This document shows positions 1-6,938 of a DNA stretch of 14,446 nucleotides, in pieces. Under the pieces are notes generated by a model, which saw nothing but the letters and a program-made list of their open reading frames with translations, had not been told where the DNA came from and ran no database searches. The position numbers were made by a program, and so were the translations under genes. The DNA lies in the NCBI GenBank assembly GCA_030635865.1, contig DAOVYA010000013.1, positions 1 through 14,446 of the forward strand, given 5' to 3'. Source of the DNA: Gammaproteobacteria bacterium (GTDB taxonomy: Bacteria > Pseudomonadota > Gammaproteobacteria > UBA9214). The number at the start of each line of letters is the position of its first letter. Positions within the stretch are counted from its first letter, which is position 1.

Positions 1-25
1 AGAATGACTCCTCTGCCAGATTCAC

Positions 26-53
26 GAGATTGCCGCGCTTCGCTCGCAATGAC
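26..53. repeat. Dispersed palindromic repeat unit (partial context)
   Basis: The stretch contains the perfect inverted repeat ATTGC (29-33) / GCAAT (46-50) around a GCG-CTT-CGC inner hairpin. On the other strand it reads GTCATTGCGAGCGAAGCG followed by CGGCAATC. From memory, this is the typical wording of a short intergenic repeat found many times in diverse bacterial genomes. It sits about 67 bases before pilS, and only one copy is visible in this window. The family assignment rests on recall and not on a search. Confidence 0.6.
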
Positions 54-119
54 GGAAACCTCAATGTTTCCCTAGTCCACTACCGGCTGAAATATTTATA
101 GCACGTAAAATCGAATCAG

Positions 120-1769
120 ATGCCCTCCATCTCCAGCCATCTTGACAGCAGCTTTCCTGATCAGGAACGCCGTGACTCCCTCACGTGGAAGCCACTGCGC
201 CTGCTGACTTTCTACCGGGTTATCCTGGCCGGGCTGTTGCTGATACTGTTCTTCGCTACCGGGGATATCTCAACACTGGGGCTACAAAGCCCGGCACTCT
301 ATACCACCACCTGTACACTCTACCTGGGCTTCAGCCTGGTGGCGGGGTTTACCGCCCGTCTGCGCCAACCAGGGTATGTACTGCAATCCAGCATCCAGGT
401 GGTGGTTGATATCGGGGTAATTACACTGCTGATGCATGCCAGTGGCGGTCAATCCAGTGGACTTGGCATCCTGCTGATCATTTCGGTTGCAACCGGCAGT
501 GTCCTGTTACCCGGCCGCATGGCCTTTCTGTTTGCCGCCGTGGCTGCCATGGCAGTAATGGGTGAACAATTTTACAGCAGCTTGCTTATCCATGGAGCAA
601 GAACGCCCGGCTACACCCAGATGGGACTGCTGGGCATAGCACTTTTCGCAACTGCCGGACTGACGCATCTGTTGACCCGGAGAATCCATGAATCCGAGGC
701 ATTGGCAAAACGCCATGTCAACAGTATCGCCAACCTGGCAAAACTGAATGCACATATAGTGCAACGCCTGCAAGCCGGCATTATTGTCACCGACCACGAA
801 CATCGTATCCGGCTGATCAACGAAACAGCGCGTAAATTGCTGAACGCCCCTGCCGCCGAAGAAGGAAAACCCCTGAATACCCTGTCGCCCGCACTGTTTC
901 ATCTTCTACAGGACTGGCGCAAGGCACCGGACCGCAAACCCACGCTGCTCGACACTGGCCCGGCCAGCCCGAAAGTCCTGCCACAGTTCACCCTGCTTGG
1001 CACTGAAGAAGGTATTGGGTCACTGATTTTCCTCGAAGATACAGCCACCATGGAAAAACAGGCCCAGCAGAACAAGCTGGCATCACTGGGACGGTTGTCC
1101 GCGAGTATCGCCCATGAAATCAGGAATCCACTGGGAGCCATCAGTCACGCATCCCAGTTATTGAATGAATCGGCAGCACTCAGTGCAGAAGACCATCGTC
1201 TGACGACCATAATCAGCGACCATACCCGGCGAGTGAATACCGTCGTAAAAAATGTTTTGCAATTATCACGGTCGGACACGAGCATGCCACAGCGCATTGA
1301 ACTAAAGACATGGCTGAAAAATTTTATTGATGAGTTCGTCCTCAGTGGCAACTGCGGTGCCCTGCAAATACGCTTTTCAGTCAACCCCGATGACATTGCC
1401 GTTTACATGGACCCGAGTCTGCTGCACCAGGTTATCTGGAACCTGTGCCAGAATGCAGTTCAACACAGCGCACAGGAACCGCAGGCAATCAGGATCAGGC
1501 TCGTCGCAACGCGATCAGACACTTCACGGACACCAACCCTGGATATCATTGATAATGGCTCCGGCATTGCAGATGAATTATTAGACACAATCTTTGAACC
1601 GTTTTTTACTACCAAGACCAACGGTACCGGCCTGGGACTGTATATTGCACGTGAAATCTGCGAAAGTAGCGAGGTGCACCTTGACTACCTGCCGTTAGCC
1701 GGCGAAGGCAGTTGTTTTCGTCTCACGTTCCCGGACACAGAGGGTTTATCTGTTACAGCGTTTGCCTGA
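120..1769 (+). CDS. pilS: PilS, membrane sensor histidine kinase of the type IV pilus system
   Basis: PilS is an inner-membrane sensor kinase that phosphorylates PilR and so sets pilin transcription. In Pseudomonas it senses pilin in the membrane; that is family knowledge. The N-terminal part (about residues 25-185) is strongly hydrophobic with several membrane helices. A PAS-like linker follows (about 200-310). The dimerisation/phospho-acceptor motif HEIRNP has its histidine at residue 332. The ATPase domain shows an N box (NLCQNAVQHS, from about 441), a G1 box (DNGSGI, D478) and a G2 box (GTGLGLYIA, from 502). The length of 549 residues is near that of known PilS proteins. No strong Shine-Dalgarno sequence precedes the ATG. 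The stop codon lies 18 bases before pilR, so the two genes are very probably co-transcribed. Confidence 0.93.
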   Translation: MPSISSHLDSSFPDQERRDSLTWKPLRLLTFYRVILAGLLLILFFATGDISTLGLQSPALYTTTCTLYLGFSLVAGFTARLRQPGYVLQSSIQVVVDIGVITLLMHASGGQSSGLGILLIISVATGSVLLPGRMAFLFAAVAAMAVMGEQFYSSLLIHGARTPGYTQMGLLGIALFATAGLTHLLTRRIHESEALAKRHVNSIANLAKLNAHIVQRLQAGIIVTDHEHRIRLINETARKLLNAPAAEEGKPLNTLSPALFHLLQDWRKAPDRKPTLLDTGPASPKVLPQFTLLGTEEGIGSLIFLEDTATMEKQAQQNKLASLGRLSASIAHEIRNPLGAISHASQLLNESAALSAEDHRLTTIISDHTRRVNTVVKNVLQLSRSDTSMPQRIELKTWLKNFIDEFVLSGNCGALQIRFSVNPDDIAVYMDPSLLHQVIWNLCQNAVQHSAQEPQAIRIRLVATRSDTSRTPTLDIIDNGSGIADELLDTIFEPFFTTKTNGTGLGLYIAREICESSEVHLDYLPLAGEGSCFRLTFPDTEGLSVTAFA

Positions 1770-1787
1770 AAACCGGCAATAAACCAT

Positions 1788-3137
1788 ATGAGCAACCATG
1801 TCGCGCTAATTGTTGATGACGAGCCTGATATCCGGGAACTCCTGGAATTGACGCTCGGACGCATGCAAATAGATACCCGCAGCGCCCCCAACCTGAAGCA
1901 GGCACACGAACTGCTTGCAAATGAACATTTCGACATTTGCCTGACAGATATGCGACTTCCGGATGGTAATGGCATCGACCTGGTACGGCATATCAGCCAA
2001 CAGGAGCTGAACCTGCCCACGGCAGTCCTCACCGCCTACGGCAGTGTTGATACGGCAGTCGAGGCACTCAAGGCCGGAGCCTTTGACTTTATCTCAAAAC
2101 CGGTCGACCTGAATGCCCTGCGCAAGTTGATTAACAGCGTGCTCAAACTTTCCGATCCGAAACGCGACCGGCGTACCCGGAATACCCTGCTGGGTGAATC
2201 CGCGGCACTGCGGCAAATTCGTTCCACAATAGAGAAACTCTCACGCAGCCAGGCACCCATATACATAAGTGGCGAATCGGGTACCGGCAAGGAACTGGTT
2301 GCAAAGTTAATCCATAGCAAGGGACCCCGCGCTGACAGTCCTTTTGTGCCTGTAAACTGTGGCGCAATTCCCTCCGAGCTAATGGAAAGTGAATTTTTTG
2401 GCCACAAAAAGGGCAGTTTCACAGGTGCGCACCAGGAACAGGCCGGTCTCTTCCAGGTCGCTGAAGGCGGTACCCTGTTTCTGGACGAGATAGCCGAGCT
2501 GCCCCTGCACATGCAAGTCAAGTTACTGCGCGCCATCCAGGAAAAGACCATACGCCCAATCGGCGCACAGCATGAGATCACGACTGATGTACGTATCCTG
2601 TCTGCAACCCACAAGGATCTTGGGAAGCTGGTCGAGGATGGCCAGTTCCGCCAGGATTTGTTTTATCGTCTGAATGTCATCCCGCTGGAAGTCCCTCCCC
2701 TGCGCAACCGCAATGAAGACATCCCCTTGCTGGCCGAGCACTTCCTCAGGATTCTCGCCCGGCAAAATGAGCAATCCGGGCTGAAAATTGAAGCCGACGC
2801 CCTGCATGCCCTGTGCCAGTACACCTTCCCGGGCAATGTCCGCGAACTGGAAAATATTCTCGAGCGCGCAACCACCCTGTGTGAAAACAGCACCATCACG
2901 ACAGCGGACCTGCAGTTACCTGACAAAACGCCGGCCAGCGCTGGCCTTGCAGGGGAAGCGGCACCTGAAATAGAACGGGGTGCCGTACCACTGGACACCT
3001 ACATGGACAATATCGAGAAAGATGCTCTGATCAAGGCACTTGAGCAAACCCGCTACAACAAGACTGCCGCTGCCAAGCTGCTCGGTATCACCTTCCGCGC
3101 TCTGCGCTACCGCCTGAAAAAGCTTGGCCTAGAGTAA
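1788..3137 (+). CDS. pilR: PilR, sigma-54-dependent response regulator
   Basis: PilR is an NtrC-type activator that drives sigma-54 transcription of the pilin gene when phosphorylated by PilS. The receiver domain (about 1-120) has its phospho-acceptor aspartate at D54 in LTDMRLPDG. The AAA+ domain carries a Walker A motif GESGTGKE (162-169), the sigma-54 contact loop as GSFTGA (209-214, serine in place of the usual alanine at the second position) and a Walker B region GGTLFLDEIAELP. The C-terminal Fis-type helix-turn-helix ends in NKTAAAKLLGITFRALRYRL. At 449 residues the protein is full length. The ribosome binding site is weak, which fits coupling to pilS translation. A GC-rich stem (3138-3142 with 3151-3155) follows the stop codon but lacks a T tract, so no clear terminator is seen. 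Confidence 0.95.
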   Translation: MSNHVALIVDDEPDIRELLELTLGRMQIDTRSAPNLKQAHELLANEHFDICLTDMRLPDGNGIDLVRHISQQELNLPTAVLTAYGSVDTAVEALKAGAFDFISKPVDLNALRKLINSVLKLSDPKRDRRTRNTLLGESAALRQIRSTIEKLSRSQAPIYISGESGTGKELVAKLIHSKGPRADSPFVPVNCGAIPSELMESEFFGHKKGSFTGAHQEQAGLFQVAEGGTLFLDEIAELPLHMQVKLLRAIQEKTIRPIGAQHEITTDVRILSATHKDLGKLVEDGQFRQDLFYRLNVIPLEVPPLRNRNEDIPLLAEHFLRILARQNEQSGLKIEADALHALCQYTFPGNVRELENILERATTLCENSTITTADLQLPDKTPASAGLAGEAAPEIERGAVPLDTYMDNIEKDALIKALEQTRYNKTAAAKLLGITFRALRYRLKKLGLE

Positions 3138-3327
3138 GCGGGACCGGAGCCCCGCCGGGAACGGTTGGTATTCCCCGCATGGCCCGGGTCCTACAAAAAC
3201 TATCTACTGCCGGGGGTAGGACAGGCACTCCACCATATGATAAGGTGCTGTTTTAATAGTCTAAATTGTGAAAATTCACCAGAATGAAGCCGTATACACG
3301 GTAATCTGATGATACTTGACACAAAAG

Positions 3328-3379
3328 CGGGCATTGCCCGAAAACCAGGGAAGGACCGGGTAAACCCCCGGACTACAAC
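3328..3379 (+). promoter_or_regulatory. Structured 5' leader of the first pilin gene
   Basis: Two hairpins are visible: CGGGC-ATT-GCCCG (3328-3340) and CCGGG-TAAACC-CCCGG (3356-3371). A CGGACTACAAC segment follows (3369-3379), and then the Shine-Dalgarno AGAGG (3386-3390). The second pilin gene has the same order: the same first stem, exactly 16 bases ending in GGAC, a second hairpin and CGGGCTACCAC. The downstream spacing differs by only three bases before that last block. The shared structure argues for an RNA element in the mRNA leader. Its ligand or role is unknown. It does not match a riboswitch class well enough to name one. Confidence 0.5.
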
Positions 3380-3397
3380 ACCAGAAGAGGTTACACC

Positions 3398-3832
3398 ATG
3401 AAACATCAAAAAGGATTTACACTCATCGAGCTCATGATCGTGATCGCGATCATCGGCATCCTGGCCGCCATCGCGATTCCCGCTTACCTGGATTACACCA
3501 TCCGTGCCAAGGTCTCGGAAGGCCTGAACCTGACCGCCGCTGCCAAGGTGGCCGTTGCCGAGGTCTACAATTCAACAGGGGGCTGGGCCACTAACAATGC
3601 GGGCTACGGCTTACCTTTGAATACCAGTATTCGCGGTAACAATGTATCCGCGGTCAATGCAGGAAGCCTCGGAGTAATCACCGTAACTTACCGTATCAAC
3701 CTGGGCGGCACTGCAGACGGCAAAACAATCGTACTCACGCCTTCAACGAGCGTGGAAGGCTCACTGGTGTGGTCCTGCATTACCAATACCAGCATGCCGA
3801 CCAAGTACCGTCCCGCAAACTGCCGCTCATAG
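3398..3832 (+). CDS. pilA: Type IVa major pilin, first copy
   Basis: This is a prepilin subunit of the type IV pilus, cleaved and N-methylated by the PilD peptidase and assembled from the inner membrane. The six-residue leader MKHQKG precedes the cleavage site G^FTLIELM, with the conserved Glu5 of the mature protein and the hydrophobic alpha-1 helix ending in AIPAYLDY. Cysteines at 127 and 142 enclose the C-terminal disulfide loop. The protein ends in CRS, so its last residue is serine. In Pseudomonas aeruginosa group I pilins a C-terminal serine is the O-glycosylation site; whether that holds here is inference. The start is fixed by AGAGG seven bases upstream. The gene has its own terminator at 3853-3881. 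It shares the whole N-terminal region with the second pilin gene and diverges in the globular domain. Confidence 0.95.
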   Translation: MKHQKGFTLIELMIVIAIIGILAAIAIPAYLDYTIRAKVSEGLNLTAAAKVAVAEVYNSTGGWATNNAGYGLPLNTSIRGNNVSAVNAGSLGVITVTYRINLGGTADGKTIVLTPSTSVEGSLVWSCITNTSMPTKYRPANCRS

Positions 3833-3852
3833 TTTACAGAACCTTTTTTAAT

Positions 3853-3881
3853 AAAATGCCCCGGAATCGGGGCATTTTTTT
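3853..3881 (+). terminator. Rho-independent terminator of the first pilin gene
   Basis: The stem ATGCCCCG (3856-3863) pairs with CGGGGCAT (3868-3875) across a GAAT loop. An A-rich stretch lies before it and a run of seven T after the CA, so it could act in both directions. It begins about 20 bases after the stop codon and separates the two pilin transcripts. Confidence 0.92.
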
Positions 3882-3904
3882 CGCCCCCCCCGACGGGTAC
3901 GCCA

Positions 3905-3949
3905 TGCGCACCTTTAATCAACAAGTCTGGATTTAATTTCCGGTGCGCA
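3905..3949. repeat. Long imperfect inverted repeat between the pilin genes
   Basis: TGCGCACC (3905-3912) and GGTGCGCA (3942-3949) are perfect 8-base arms. Inside them TTTAATC (3913-3919) and GATTTAA (3930-3936) nearly pair. It lies in the 507-base gene-free stretch 3833-4339, which otherwise holds the upstream terminator, a second inverted repeat, a sigma-54-like site and the second leader. I see no gene in that stretch. Confidence 0.5.
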
Positions 3950-4000
3950 CGCCGCACCCCGCGCCAACCTTGATTTATGTCGCCAGACCCGGGGCAGGAA

Positions 4001-4017
4001 GTGACGTGCTGCGTCAC
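4001..4017. promoter_or_regulatory. Inverted repeat GTGACG-n5-CGTCAC, possible operator
   Basis: GTGACG (4001-4006) and CGTCAC (4012-4017) form a perfect six-base dyad with a five-base spacer. The size and spacing resemble the site of a dimeric DNA-binding protein. It lies about 185-200 bases upstream of the candidate sigma-54 promoter, within range for an upstream activating sequence. No known consensus is matched with certainty. Confidence 0.35.
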
Positions 4018-4112
4018 AATCTGACCTCAACCGTGTCCCGGTTCACTGTTTTCGACGCCCCCGAAAAATAATTTTACGTGTTTTTCAAGTCTCTCCCGCT
4101 GATTCTGCAAAA

Positions 4113-4137
4113 GATATTGTTCAATATCTCATTGATA
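4113..4137. promoter_or_regulatory. AT-rich dyad with near-consensus IHF site
   Basis: GATATTG-TT-CAATATC (4113-4128) is a perfect seven-base dyad, and a third GATATT follows at 4134-4139. On the reverse strand, 4125-4137 reads TATCAA-n4-ATA, one mismatch from the IHF consensus WATCAA-n4-TTR. It sits about 65-75 bases upstream of the candidate -24 element. IHF commonly bends DNA at that position so that an NtrC-type activator can reach sigma-54 polymerase. This is an inference from sequence only. Confidence 0.35.
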
Positions 4138-4199
4138 TTAACAGCGAATATATCCATTTCCCGTTGAAAACCGATACCTGGCCGGGCAAAGACAAAAAG

Positions 4200-4217
4200 T
4201 TGGCACAAAAACTGAAT
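4200..4217 (+). promoter_or_regulatory. Candidate sigma-54 promoter of the second pilin gene
   Basis: TTGGCAC (4200-4206) matches the -24 element of sigma-54 promoters exactly. Five A residues follow and then CTGAA at the -12 position, which keeps the TG of TTGCA but has A in place of C. The predicted start of transcription is near 4227, just before the structured leader. PilR is encoded upstream, which makes sigma-54 control expected for a pilin gene. Confidence 0.5.
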
Positions 4218-4240
4218 GAGAACAGGCAGCCAAAGAAATC

Positions 4241-4318
4241 CGGGCATCGCCCGATAGCAAAGGCTGGACAAGGAAGCTCGGTGTCGGGCTACCACAAGGA
4301 TGTAAACCCAAGTTTACA
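4241..4318 (+). promoter_or_regulatory. Structured 5' leader of the second pilin gene
   Basis: The first hairpin CGGGC-ATC-GCCCG (4241-4253) has the same stem as in the first pilin leader. After 16 bases ending in GGAC comes AGCTCG-GTGT-CGGGCT (4275-4290, one G-U pair) and then CGGGCTACCAC (4285-4295). A third hairpin, TGTAAAC-CCAA-GTTTACA (4301-4318), is found only in this copy and ends nine bases before the Shine-Dalgarno GAGGG. AGCC (4228-4231) can also pair with GGCT (4262-4265) to enclose the first hairpin. The GCAAAG and GGGCTACC pieces recall c-di-GMP-I (GEMM) riboswitches, but the overall fold does not match clearly. Confidence 0.5.
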
Positions 4319-4339
4319 AACATTAAAGAGGGAAACACC

Positions 4340-4780
4340 ATGAAGACAATGCAAAAAGGTTTTACACTGATCGAACTGATGATCGTGATTGCAATTATCG
4401 GCATCCTGGCCGCGATCGCAATTCCGGCTTACCAGGACTACACCATTCGCGCCAAGGTATCTGAAGGTCTGAACCTTGCAGGCTCAGCCAAACTGGCCGT
4501 CTCCGAGACATTTGACAGCACCGGTGCCTTCGCTGCCAACAATTCTCTATACGGTCTGCCTGCTCCTGCCAGCATCACGGGTAACAACGTATCTGCCATA
4601 AGTGTTGGCAGCACCGGCGTCGTCACCATCACATACAAGGACGCTGGCATGGGTGGTAACCCGACAGCCGATGGCACCAATATCCAGTTGACGCCTAACA
4701 CGGCAAACGCTGGCGCAATAGCGTGGAACTGTCAAGCGGGCAATACGCCAGACAAGTACCGTCCTGCAAACTGCCGTTAA
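4340..4780 (+). CDS. pilA: Type IVa major pilin, second copy
   Basis: This is a second prepilin, with the seven-residue leader MKTMQKG and cleavage at G^FTLIELM, conserved Glu5, and the alpha-1 helix running to [20 protein letters not shown], almost the same as in the first copy. The C-terminal disulfide loop lies between cysteines 131 and 145, with the shared KYRPANCR ending. Unlike the first copy it has no terminal serine. The globular part (about 55-125) is clearly diverged from the first copy but still alignable (for example NNxxYGLP and GNNVSA), so the pair looks like an old tandem duplication. GAGGG (4328-4332), seven bases before the ATG, fixes the start. The visible sigma-54-like promoter suggests that this copy is the one under direct PilR control. 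Which copy forms the main fibre cannot be read from the sequence. Confidence 0.95.
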   Translation: MKTMQKGFTLIELMIVIAIIGILAAIAIPAYQDYTIRAKVSEGLNLAGSAKLAVSETFDSTGAFAANNSLYGLPAPASITGNNVSAISVGSTGVVTITYKDAGMGGNPTADGTNIQLTPNTANAGAIAWNCQAGNTPDKYRPANCR

Positions 4781-4805
4781 TATTTAACGGACAAAAGCTG
4801 GACAG

Positions 4806-4837
4806 AAACGCCCCGGAAACGGGGCGTTTTCTATTTC
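4806..4837 (+). terminator. Rho-independent terminator of the second pilin gene
   Basis: The stem AAACGCCCCG (4806-4815) pairs with CGGGGCGTTT (4820-4829) over a GAAA tetraloop, followed by TTCTATTTC. The ten-base stem with a stable tetraloop is typical. It ends the pilin transcript before the glycosyltransferase gene, so the latter needs its own promoter or some readthrough. Confidence 0.9.
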
Positions 4838-4949
4838 AACCCCGGTTTTTAACGGAGTATACTTCCGGGGATAAAATACTGACAGACAAGCTGATGCCCT
4901 GCCCGAATCCCGTCACCCATCCTGACACAAGCAACCCCGGTCAACTGCA

Positions 4950-6935
4950 ATGACCCTGAAATCCCTGGCCCGTTATCGGTCCGCCTGGATCCTGCTACTG
5001 GCAGGGCTATTGACGGTTACGGTCTATTTCCCCGGCCTGTCCGGCGATTACGTCTTCGATGATATGGCCAACCTGCTTGATAACAAGCGCCTGAACATCG
5101 AGAGCCTCGATTATGATTCACTGAAGTCAGCCGCCCTGTCATCAGGCTCCGGTCCGCTGCGCAGGCCGGTGAGCATGCTCAGTTTTGCGCTCAACAGGTA
5201 CTTCTTCGGGATTCATCCCTTTTCACACAAGGCCATCAACCTGGCCATTCACCTGCTGACCGGCCTGGCCTTGTTTGTCCTCAGCCGGATGCTGGTCCGT
5301 GCCTGCCAACAACAGGACCGGGGACCGCTGTTGCCGGAGAGCGCCGCACGCTGGCTGCCACTGGTGATCACCAGCCTGTGGCTGGTACACCCGTTAAATC
5401 TCACCAGCGTGCTTTACATTGTTCAGCGCATGACCAGCCTGACTGCACTGTTCACGGTATGCGGTTTATGTGTGTACACGGCCGGCAGGCTCCGCATGCT
5501 GGCAGGCAAACCCGGAAAGCTGTTGATCCTGGCAGGGTTCCTTGTGTTTGGCGGGCTGGCCGTATTCAGCAAGGAAAGTGGCGCATTACTGCCGCTGTTC
5601 ATGCTCGTTATTGAACTGACGCTGTTCCGGTTCCGGGACAGTCACGGACAATCAGACCGGTTTATTGTCGGCTTGTTTGTGATCCTCGTGCTGTTCCCCG
5701 CCGGTTTGATCCTGCTGAAACTGGCCCTGGACCCGGAATGGGTTCTCGGCGGCTACAAATTACGCACCTTCACCCCGTTTGAGCGCGTGCTCACAGAGGC
5801 ACGGGTATTGATGGTGTACCTGAAATTAACGGTCATGCCCACGACCGGCGCACTGGGTCTCTACCACGACGACATTGTCATATCACGCGGCCTGTTTTCG
5901 CCACCAACGACACTCTACTCCCTGCTTGCACTCTCGGGCCTTTTTATCGGCGCCCTCGCGCTCCTCAAAAAACAGCCGCTCATCAGCCTCGGGATACTCT
6001 GGTTCTTCTCCAGTCACATCCTGGAATCAACGATTTTTCCTCTCGAAATCGCACATGAACACCGCAATTACCTGGCAGATTTTGGAGTGATTCTTGCGCT
6101 CGGCAGTACGATCACCGTGATACCCATGCAAAAACTGGGGTCGGCCATACGCGTGATAACACCGATGCTGTTTCTGTGGATGTTTGCCTACACAACCTGG
6201 CTGCGTGCAGACCAGTGGTCTGACAACGTCAATTTCGCGGTGTTCGAGGCGAGGCACCATCCACAATCGTATCGCGCTGTTTATGCCGCCGGGCGCATAC
6301 ACGCCAGGTTGGCACTGAATGGCCGGCCAGGCAGCCCTGATGAGGCTTTCAAGTACCTCGAGCAAGCCGCGGACATCAGTACTTCCGAGATTATGCCGTC
6401 CATTGTCATGATCAAGCTGGCATACTTGATGGACAGGCCCGTCAAGCAGGAATGGTTCACCGGGGTCCTTGAACGGCTGGAGCGCTACCCGATCACACCG
6501 AGCGCACTTAACAGCCTGTTTGAACTGGCTAGCTGCATGCAGAAGCAGTGCACGTTCCCGCACGAAACCATGGAGGAAATGTTCAGGCTGACCCTTGAAA
6601 ACCCGGGCCTTGCCTACAATGGGCATCTACGTGCTGAAGCTGAAACAATATACGGTTACTATACGATCAATATCAGGGGGAACTTCGAGAAAGGCCGCCA
6701 ACTTTTCTTCCAGGCGGTGGATAGCGACCCAAGAGATCCACAACGCAGGATCAACCTGATCAATCTGCTAATAGTAATGAACGATTTTGATGCAGCAGAG
6801 CAGCAATTGGAGCTGTTCATGACAGCAGGCACCCATAGCGGAAGCAAGGAAGATTTCCACATGCTGAGGGAAGACATCGAGGCCGGACGCATCGCTGCAA
6901 TATCTGACACACTTGAGAACCCAGGAGCCGAATAG
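4950..6935 (+). CDS. GT-C-type membrane glycosyltransferase with C-terminal repeat domain, probable pilin or protein O-glycosyltransferase
   Basis: The protein has about 400 residues of multi-pass membrane sequence and then a soluble C-terminal part (about 420-661) with helical TPR-like repeats. The first external loop carries GDYVFDD (D37, D38), the acidic pair that is catalytic in GT-C enzymes of the PMT/TMTC type. HEHRNYL (369-375) corresponds to the EHRLYLP motif of the TMTC and related bacterial families. Such enzymes use a polyprenyl-phosphate sugar and glycosylate proteins on the periplasmic side. It lies directly after two pilin genes and four bases before a GT2 that could make its donor, so pilin is a plausible acceptor, as with TfpW next to pilA in Pseudomonas. 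This role is inferred. It could instead modify another exported protein or a lipid. The ribosome binding site is weak. Confidence 0.75.
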   Translation: MTLKSLARYRSAWILLLAGLLTVTVYFPGLSGDYVFDDMANLLDNKRLNIESLDYDSLKSAALSSGSGPLRRPVSMLSFALNRYFFGIHPFSHKAINLAIHLLTGLALFVLSRMLVRACQQQDRGPLLPESAARWLPLVITSLWLVHPLNLTSVLYIVQRMTSLTALFTVCGLCVYTAGRLRMLAGKPGKLLILAGFLVFGGLAVFSKESGALLPLFMLVIELTLFRFRDSHGQSDRFIVGLFVILVLFPAGLILLKLALDPEWVLGGYKLRTFTPFERVLTEARVLMVYLKLTVMPTTGALGLYHDDIVISRGLFSPPTTLYSLLALSGLFIGALALLKKQPLISLGILWFFSSHILESTIFPLEIAHEHRNYLADFGVILALGSTITVIPMQKLGSAIRVITPMLFLWMFAYTTWLRADQWSDNVNFAVFEARHHPQSYRAVYAAGRIHARLALNGRPGSPDEAFKYLEQAADISTSEIMPSIVMIKLAYLMDRPVKQEWFTGVLERLERYPITPSALNSLFELASCMQKQCTFPHETMEEMFRLTLENPGLAYNGHLRAEAETIYGYYTINIRGNFEKGRQLFFQAVDSDPRDPQRRINLINLLIVMNDFDAAEQQLELFMTAGTHSGSKEDFHMLREDIEAGRIAAISDTLENPGAE

Positions 6936-6938
6936 TCA

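Noticed and set aside
3138..3160. Terminator after pilR
   Set aside because: A GC-rich stem can form, but no T tract follows it.
3220..3236. AGGCAC-n5-CATAT as a sigma-54 promoter for the first pilin
   Set aside because: The GC of the -12 element is missing and T at the first position of the -24 element is absent, so the match is no better than chance.
3316..3321. TTGACA resembling a sigma-70 -35 element before the first pilin
   Set aside because: At 16-18 bases downstream there is only the end of the GC-rich hairpin and CGAAAA, with no -10 hexamer.
4228..4295. Second pilin leader as a certain c-di-GMP-I riboswitch
   Set aside because: Only short pieces agree (GCAAAG, GGGCTACC). The GGCAAACC side of the first stem, the GAAA tetraloop and the receptor are not visible, so the class name is not assigned.
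6027..6626. A 199-codon open frame on the minus strand
   Set aside because: It lies opposite the GT-C-like gene, which is continuous and carries family motifs, and it shows no domain or ribosome binding site of its own.
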